Shown: in pieces, positions 32,493 to 36,384 of the stretch
Numbering within the stretch: position 1 is the stretch's first letter
Layout of the letters: each line of letters starts with the position of its first letter
Assembly (NCBI GenBank): GCA_021846515.1
Contig: JAJZWU010000019.1
Location: forward strand, 1 to 36,384
Direction: 5' to 3'
Length of the DNA stretch: 36,384 nt
Origin: Actinomycetes bacterium
GTDB lineage: Bacteria > Actinomycetota > Acidimicrobiia > Acidimicrobiales > JAMCPL01
The notes under the pieces: generated by a model
The model's database searches: none
What the model was told of the DNA's origin: nothing
What the model saw: only the letters and a program-made list of their open reading frames with translations
Program-made: the position numbers and the translations under genes

Positions 32493-32634
32493 CGATGGTG
32501 GAAAGGATGTATTTGTGCATTATTCGGCCATTCAGGGCGCCGGCAGGCGTTCTCTCGATGAAGGTCAAAAGGTGTCTTTCGTTACGAAAGAGGGCCCAAA
32601 GGGACCCCAAGCCGAGGATGTAACCGCATTGTAG
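32431..32634 (+). CDS. Cold-shock protein (CspA family)
   Basis: The 67-residue single cold-shock domain protein contains both nucleic-acid-binding motifs: RNP1 as KGFGFI (in [13 protein letters not shown]) and RNP2 as VFVHY. Start is the ATG at 32431 with AGGAG 8 nt upstream and the canonical [10 protein letters not shown] opening; a longer in-frame extension upstream is rejected because it lacks family similarity. It acts as an RNA chaperone binding single-stranded nucleic acid. The long leader and extended −10 promoter suggest temperature-dependent post-transcriptional control. Confidence 0.95.
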   Translation: MVTGTVKWFNSEKGFGFITPDDGGKDVFVHYSAIQGAGRRSLDEGQKVSFVTKEGPKGPQAEDVTAL

Positions 32635-32739
32635 AACGACATTATCAGTGGTTCAGCATTAATCGTTCCAAGGGACAACTGCCTGGGGTAGGATAAATAG
32701 CGCCAAACGGTATAGCATGAAGCTAACATTTAGGAAGCA

Positions 32740-33699
32740 ATGCCATTTATACAAATACTTATAGGAAAGGTACGAAAGCACCAGGCATTAACTCTTCTGG
32801 TGTTGGCGGCGTTCTTTACACTTCTCGGCGCGATACTATTCTCGATTACCCAGCACGTCTCTATCGGCACAGGGCTATATTGGGCCATTACCACAGCTAC
32901 CACCGTTGGGTACGGGGATGTTACGCCCCACAATGCTGCCGGGCGTATTATTGCTGTTGGAGTAATGTTAACTGCCATACCGCTATTTGGTGCGATTTTC
33001 GCGCTGCTGGCGGCATTGGCAACTGCCGCTCGGTTAAGGAGGATGATGGGCTTGGATATTAAATTACCCGCCAAAGGTTACGTAGTCATATACGGCAATG
33101 GAAGATTAATAGATCGTGTCGTAGATGAGTTGCATAGGTCAGGAAAGAGCTGCGTAGTAGTCGCTGATATAAGCGACGATGAGCTTGGACCGCTGGAAGG
33201 TAGGGTACACCTCATAAGAGGCAACCCCACCGTTGAAGGCATAGTACGAAAGAGCCGTCCCGAGAATGCTTCACAAGTACTAATCACCGGCCAGTCAGAT
33301 GCTGATGTGCTGGTAACCGCAGTGCTGGTAAGACACATATCATCCTCCACCCCAATAATAGCCGTCACGGACTCAGCCAAGATTGCAGGTGCATTGGCTG
33401 ATCTGGGTGTAAAAATAACCGTATCGTCAGACGAGCTTATGGGGCATACACTGGCAAAGAGCCTGGAGGCACCCCATGCAGCAGAGGTCTTGCTACGTTT
33501 AGTGGATTCAAATGGCTACAAAATGCGAGAACTGCCGGTTGGCCAAGATGACCTGGGAAAACAGCTATCAGCAGTCAGAAGAGCGCATAGTGGCCTTGTG
33601 CTTGGCCTCGTAACAAGTCGTCACGATGTATACTTGGGCGTAGGTAACGACCCGGTCATATCCGACGGCGATCATCTAATAGTCGTTGCGCCGAGCTAA
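32740..33699 (+). CDS. Two-helix potassium channel with RCK (TrkA-type) domain
   Basis: The 319-residue protein resembles MthK-type channels: a first helix (about 16–37), a pore helix with the selectivity filter TVGYGD (55–60), a second helix (about 68–97), then a cytoplasmic RCK_N domain (about 113–235) and a TrkA_C domain (about 240–319). The first RCK strand reads VVIYGNGRLIDRVVDEL; the third Gly of the usual GxGxxG is Ile, suggesting that NAD binding may be weakened or ligand choice changed. It would gate K+ flux in response to a ligand bound by the RCK ring. AGGA lies 4 nt before the ATG. No neighbouring Trk/Ktr subunit is seen. Confidence 0.92.
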   Translation: MPFIQILIGKVRKHQALTLLVLAAFFTLLGAILFSITQHVSIGTGLYWAITTATTVGYGDVTPHNAAGRIIAVGVMLTAIPLFGAIFALLAALATAARLRRMMGLDIKLPAKGYVVIYGNGRLIDRVVDELHRSGKSCVVVADISDDELGPLEGRVHLIRGNPTVEGIVRKSRPENASQVLITGQSDADVLVTAVLVRHISSSTPIIAVTDSAKIAGALADLGVKITVSSDELMGHTLAKSLEAPHAAEVLLRLVDSNGYKMRELPVGQDDLGKQLSAVRRAHSGLVLGLVTSRHDVYLGVGNDPVISDGDHLIVVAPS

Positions 33700-33728
33700 C
33701 AGTGTGTGCATTGTAGCACTGCCAAAGT

Positions 33729-34295
33729 TTATGTGACCGGCCAGGCTGCGGATAACTTTTCCCATGCAACTTCGAGTGATTCAGGAATCACCCTGGTATT
33801 TGCTATTGCAGTCATGAAATTGGTATCTCCTGCCCAACGTGGCACGATGTGAAAATGAAGGTGTTCCGGTATCCCGGCACCCGCAGACCTGCCCAGATTG
33901 GCTCCAAAATTGACAGCCTCCGGATGGTATGCTCGATCAACGGCCGTTATTGCGTCTATGCATGCTCTAAAGAGATGTACCGGTTCGTCATCCTTTAGAG
34001 TAGTCAGATCATCGGTATGACGGTTCGGTAGTACAAGCAAGTGCCCACTCGCATAAGGATAAGCGTTCAACGCTACTGTAACCAACTCTGAGCGCCACAC
34101 CACTCCATTCTGGACAGACGAGGCATCCACGGTAGCAAGAGCGCACATTACACACCGCCGATGCCCTCCGGTAGTCTCTTCATCTGATAATGCTGCATCA
34201 GCTGCGCCCAGAGAACTAACAACATTCTGCTCAGCGGCCACACCTGAAACATAGTCGGATCGCCAACCTGCCCATAGGACATCCAAACTGGTCAT
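33729..34295 (-). CDS. HIT-family protein, Ap4A phosphorylase-like
   Basis: The 188-residue protein has the histidine-triad motif HLHFHIVPRW (His145, His147, His149), in a GAGIPEHLHFH context typical of the actinobacterial HIT group that includes the mycobacterial diadenosine-tetraphosphate phosphorylase encoded next to thrS. A CVMC pair (Cys48, Cys51) with nearby His residues is a likely zinc site. It would cleave dinucleoside polyphosphates or nucleoside phosphoramidates. The ATG overlaps the thrS stop as ATGA, so the two are translationally coupled; that fits because aminoacyl-tRNA synthetases are a source of Ap4A. The N-terminal LWAGWRSDYV block matches the family. Confidence 0.9.
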   Translation of the reverse strand: MTSLDVLWAGWRSDYVSGVAAEQNVVSSLGAADAALSDEETTGGHRRCVMCALATVDASSVQNGVVWRSELVTVALNAYPYASGHLLVLPNRHTDDLTTLKDDEPVHLFRACIDAITAVDRAYHPEAVNFGANLGRSAGAGIPEHLHFHIVPRWAGDTNFMTAIANTRVIPESLEVAWEKLSAAWPVT

Positions 34296-36379
34296 ATGAG
34301 GCGCTGTCTCCCGATCTTCACGGCTGTACCTCCTCCAGCATGCCCCTCTGACACTACCGACAATGCCTCTTCTACAAAGTCATCCAAAAGAACCCCTCTC
34401 TCCGGCTTTGATGACCCTCGCCTGTTTACTCCTACAGTACGAGAGTCGACATCCTCATCACCGACCACCAGTATATAGGGGATCTTCTCCAGTTTGCCCT
34501 TCCTGATCCTAGCGCCCAGAGGTTCCTCGGCCGGGTATATATCCGCCCTCAGCCCTACCTCTTTCAGACGCAAAAGCACCTCATCACTGTAATCGTGATG
34601 GGATTCAGCCACAGGAACTACCAGCACCTGTACAGGAGCCAACCAGAGCGGAAATGCACCGGCATAATGCTCAATAAGCATAGCCATAAAGCGCTCTACC
34701 GAACCAAATAGTGCTCTATGAACCATATACGGTCTGTGCCTTTCGTTGTCATCTCCGACGTAATACAGGCCAAACCTTGCAGGCATCTGTAGATCCACCT
34801 GCAGCGTAGACACTTGCCAACGCCTCCCAATTGCATCGGTTAAATGAATATCTATCTTTGGAGCATAAAAAGCACCTTCTCCTTCTGCAACCCTGTAGGG
34901 TATGTTTGCTGCGGATAGTGCCGACGCCAGCGCGTTGGTAGCAAGATCCCAGTCTGATATTTCCCCCACAAACTTCTCCGGACGGGTAGACAGCTCTGCT
35001 TCAAAGTCATCAAAACCAAAGGTGGTCAATACCTCCAATACAAATGCAACCAAAGCTTCCAGCTCACCATGAAGCTGATCGGGAGTACAAAAGATATGGG
35101 CATCATCCTGAGTAAGTCCCCTCACCCTCGCCAGACCATGCAACACGCCCGAGCGCTCAAAGCGATAGACGGTACCAAGTTCGAATAGTCGCATTGGGAG
35201 CTCCCTGTATGACCTTGATCTGCTCGAGTACACAAGTATGTGCATAGGACAGTTCATCGGTTTCAACCTGTATTCAGCACCCTCCATCTCCATGGGAGGG
35301 TACATATTGTCGCTGTACCATTCCAAGTGACCGGATTTGGCATACAGGGTGGATTTGGTGACATGTGGTGTCCACACTGGAAGGTATCCTGAGTTAAGAT
35401 GCACCTGGCGGGAAAAATCCTCCAGCATAGTACGGATCAACGCCCCTTTTGGATGAAAGACAGGCAACCCTCCCCCTATTTCATGAGGAAAATGAAACAG
35501 ATCCAACTCTGCGCCGAGTTTACGGTGATCCCGCTTCTCGGCTTCCTCCAGCCTTTTCAGGTACTCAGTGAGGGCATCAGGAGATTCGAATGCCGTACCA
35601 TAAATGCGCTGCAGTTGCTGGCGATTCTCATCGCCACGCCAGTACGAACCCGCTACTTTTAGAAGCTTGAAATTACCCAAGTAACCTGTGGAGGGAACAT
35701 GTGGCCCGCGACAAAGATCGATAAAATCAGAATGATCTCCCGCGTTGCGATACACGCTTACAACTGGGTCATTATTCACACCGACCTGATCCTGGCTTAG
35801 ATCTGCAGCAGACTCTTCTTCCCCGACAGCCTGAATGATCTCGAGCTTATATTGCTGATCCGCAAATAGTTTGGCGCCTTCAGCCAGATTATGTTCCTCC
35901 CTGGCAAACGGCTGATCTTCTTTGATGATCTCGCTCATACGCTTTTCTATCCTGTCCAGATCTGCATCGGTGAAATGGTCCCCTCCAGGCAATTCAAAAT
36001 CATAGTAAAAACCATCTTCTGTGGCAGGGCCTATTGCATACTTGGCTCCCGGCCATAAGTCACGCACAGTCTGAGCCATTACATGGGCAGTCGAATGGCG
36101 TAATACAGATCTTCCCTCCATGGAGGAGCCGATCACAAAGCTTATGTTTGCATCATGATCAATAGGGGAAGCAAGGTCGACCAGCTTTCCATCTACCTCT
36201 ATCGCCAAAACAACATCGCTTACATCACCACGCTTGGCGGCCTTGGCCTTCAATCCTGTCTCTGTATTATTCAGCAATTCACTGCCTGTAATTCCCTTGG
36301 GAAGATTGTAGCTTCCCACTCCCAATACATTAAGGGTTACAGATTGAACGTCGTCTTGTTTGTCTATTTCAGTTACCAT
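34292..36379 (-). CDS. thrS: Threonyl-tRNA synthetase
   Basis: The 695-residue enzyme charges tRNA-Thr. Domains in order: an N-terminal TGS domain (about 15–80), the editing/SAD domain with HSTAHVMAQ (His-x3-His) and a later DLCRGPHVPSTG segment, the class II catalytic core with FHPKGALIRTMLEDF (motif 1), MNCPMH with the zinc-binding Cys377, FELGTVYRFERSG (motif 2 region) and HRALFGSVERF (motif 3), and the C-terminal anticodon-binding domain. All expected motifs are intact. The ATG at 36379 is only 5 nt from the window end, so an earlier start beyond the edge cannot be excluded, though TGS begins at a normal distance. Forms an operon with the downstream HIT gene. Confidence 0.95.
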   Translation of the reverse strand: MVTEIDKQDDVQSVTLNVLGVGSYNLPKGITGSELLNNTETGLKAKAAKRGDVSDVVLAIEVDGKLVDLASPIDHDANISFVIGSSMEGRSVLRHSTAHVMAQTVRDLWPGAKYAIGPATEDGFYYDFELPGGDHFTDADLDRIEKRMSEIIKEDQPFAREEHNLAEGAKLFADQQYKLEIIQAVGEEESAADLSQDQVGVNNDPVVSVYRNAGDHSDFIDLCRGPHVPSTGYLGNFKLLKVAGSYWRGDENRQQLQRIYGTAFESPDALTEYLKRLEEAEKRDHRKLGAELDLFHFPHEIGGGLPVFHPKGALIRTMLEDFSRQVHLNSGYLPVWTPHVTKSTLYAKSGHLEWYSDNMYPPMEMEGAEYRLKPMNCPMHILVYSSRSRSYRELPMRLFELGTVYRFERSGVLHGLARVRGLTQDDAHIFCTPDQLHGELEALVAFVLEVLTTFGFDDFEAELSTRPEKFVGEISDWDLATNALASALSAANIPYRVAEGEGAFYAPKIDIHLTDAIGRRWQVSTLQVDLQMPARFGLYYVGDDNERHRPYMVHRALFGSVERFMAMLIEHYAGAFPLWLAPVQVLVVPVAESHHDYSDEVLLRLKEVGLRADIYPAEEPLGARIRKGKLEKIPYILVVGDEDVDSRTVGVNRRGSSKPERGVLLDDFVEEALSVVSEGHAGGGTAVKIGRQRLI

Positions 36380-36384
36380 ACTTG

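Overview
The window looks like chromosome of an actinomycete (Actinomycetota), probably outside the high-GC groups and possibly Acidimicrobiia. The phylum call rests on a DUF3040 protein, the thrS–HIT order with overlapping start and stop, a four-domain ribosomal protein S1 of about 480 residues and the glmS–acpS pair. The class is inference from moderate base composition. No phage, insertion sequence, CRISPR array or rRNA operon is visible. Genes are tightly packed and three convergent pairs overlap at their 3' ends.

Layout. 1–3.8 kb: tRNA-His (−), an aldose 1-epimerase (+) and a membrane PAS–GGDEF–EAL protein (−). 4.05–7.14 kb: three consecutive minus-strand genes that each encode two diverged YbjQ-like (heavy-metal-binding family) domains, six domains in all; this is the least familiar locus here. 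7.4–11.9 kb: a crotonase-fold protein lacking both usual catalytic glutamates, acetyl-CoA synthetase and a stand-alone ArsB arsenite efflux pump. 12–14.4 kb: a lipoprotein GH92 alpha-mannosidase. 14.6–19.1 kb: glmS, acpS and a DUF2079 membrane protein. 19.0–23.8 kb on the minus strand: rpsA, a GT39-type membrane glycosyltransferase whose start overlaps the rpsA stop, and a UDP-galactopyranose-mutase-like flavoprotein. 24.2–28.2 kb: a DUF3040 membrane protein, glnD and a small lipoprotein. 28.3–30.5 kb: tRNA-Thr followed by an AT-rich GIY-YIG–DUF4357 gene and a Uma2-type nuclease-fold gene, the only clearly accessory stretch. 30.5–36.4 kb: a beta-propeller exported protein, a cold-shock protein with a long leader, a two-helix potassium channel with an RCK domain, a HIT (Ap4A phosphorylase-like) protein and thrS, whose start lies 5 nt from the window edge.

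How the parts fit. GlmS (amino-sugar supply), the GT39-like enzyme, the UGM-like flavoprotein, DUF2079 and perhaps the epimerase and GH92 enzyme suggest cell-envelope or exopolysaccharide metabolism. RpsA, ThrS, AcpS, GlnD and the tRNAs are housekeeping. Several promoter-proximal genes have a −10-like hexamer 7–9 nt before the start codon and no Shine–Dalgarno sequence, so leaderless transcripts are likely common, while operon-internal genes have strong Shine–Dalgarno sequences.
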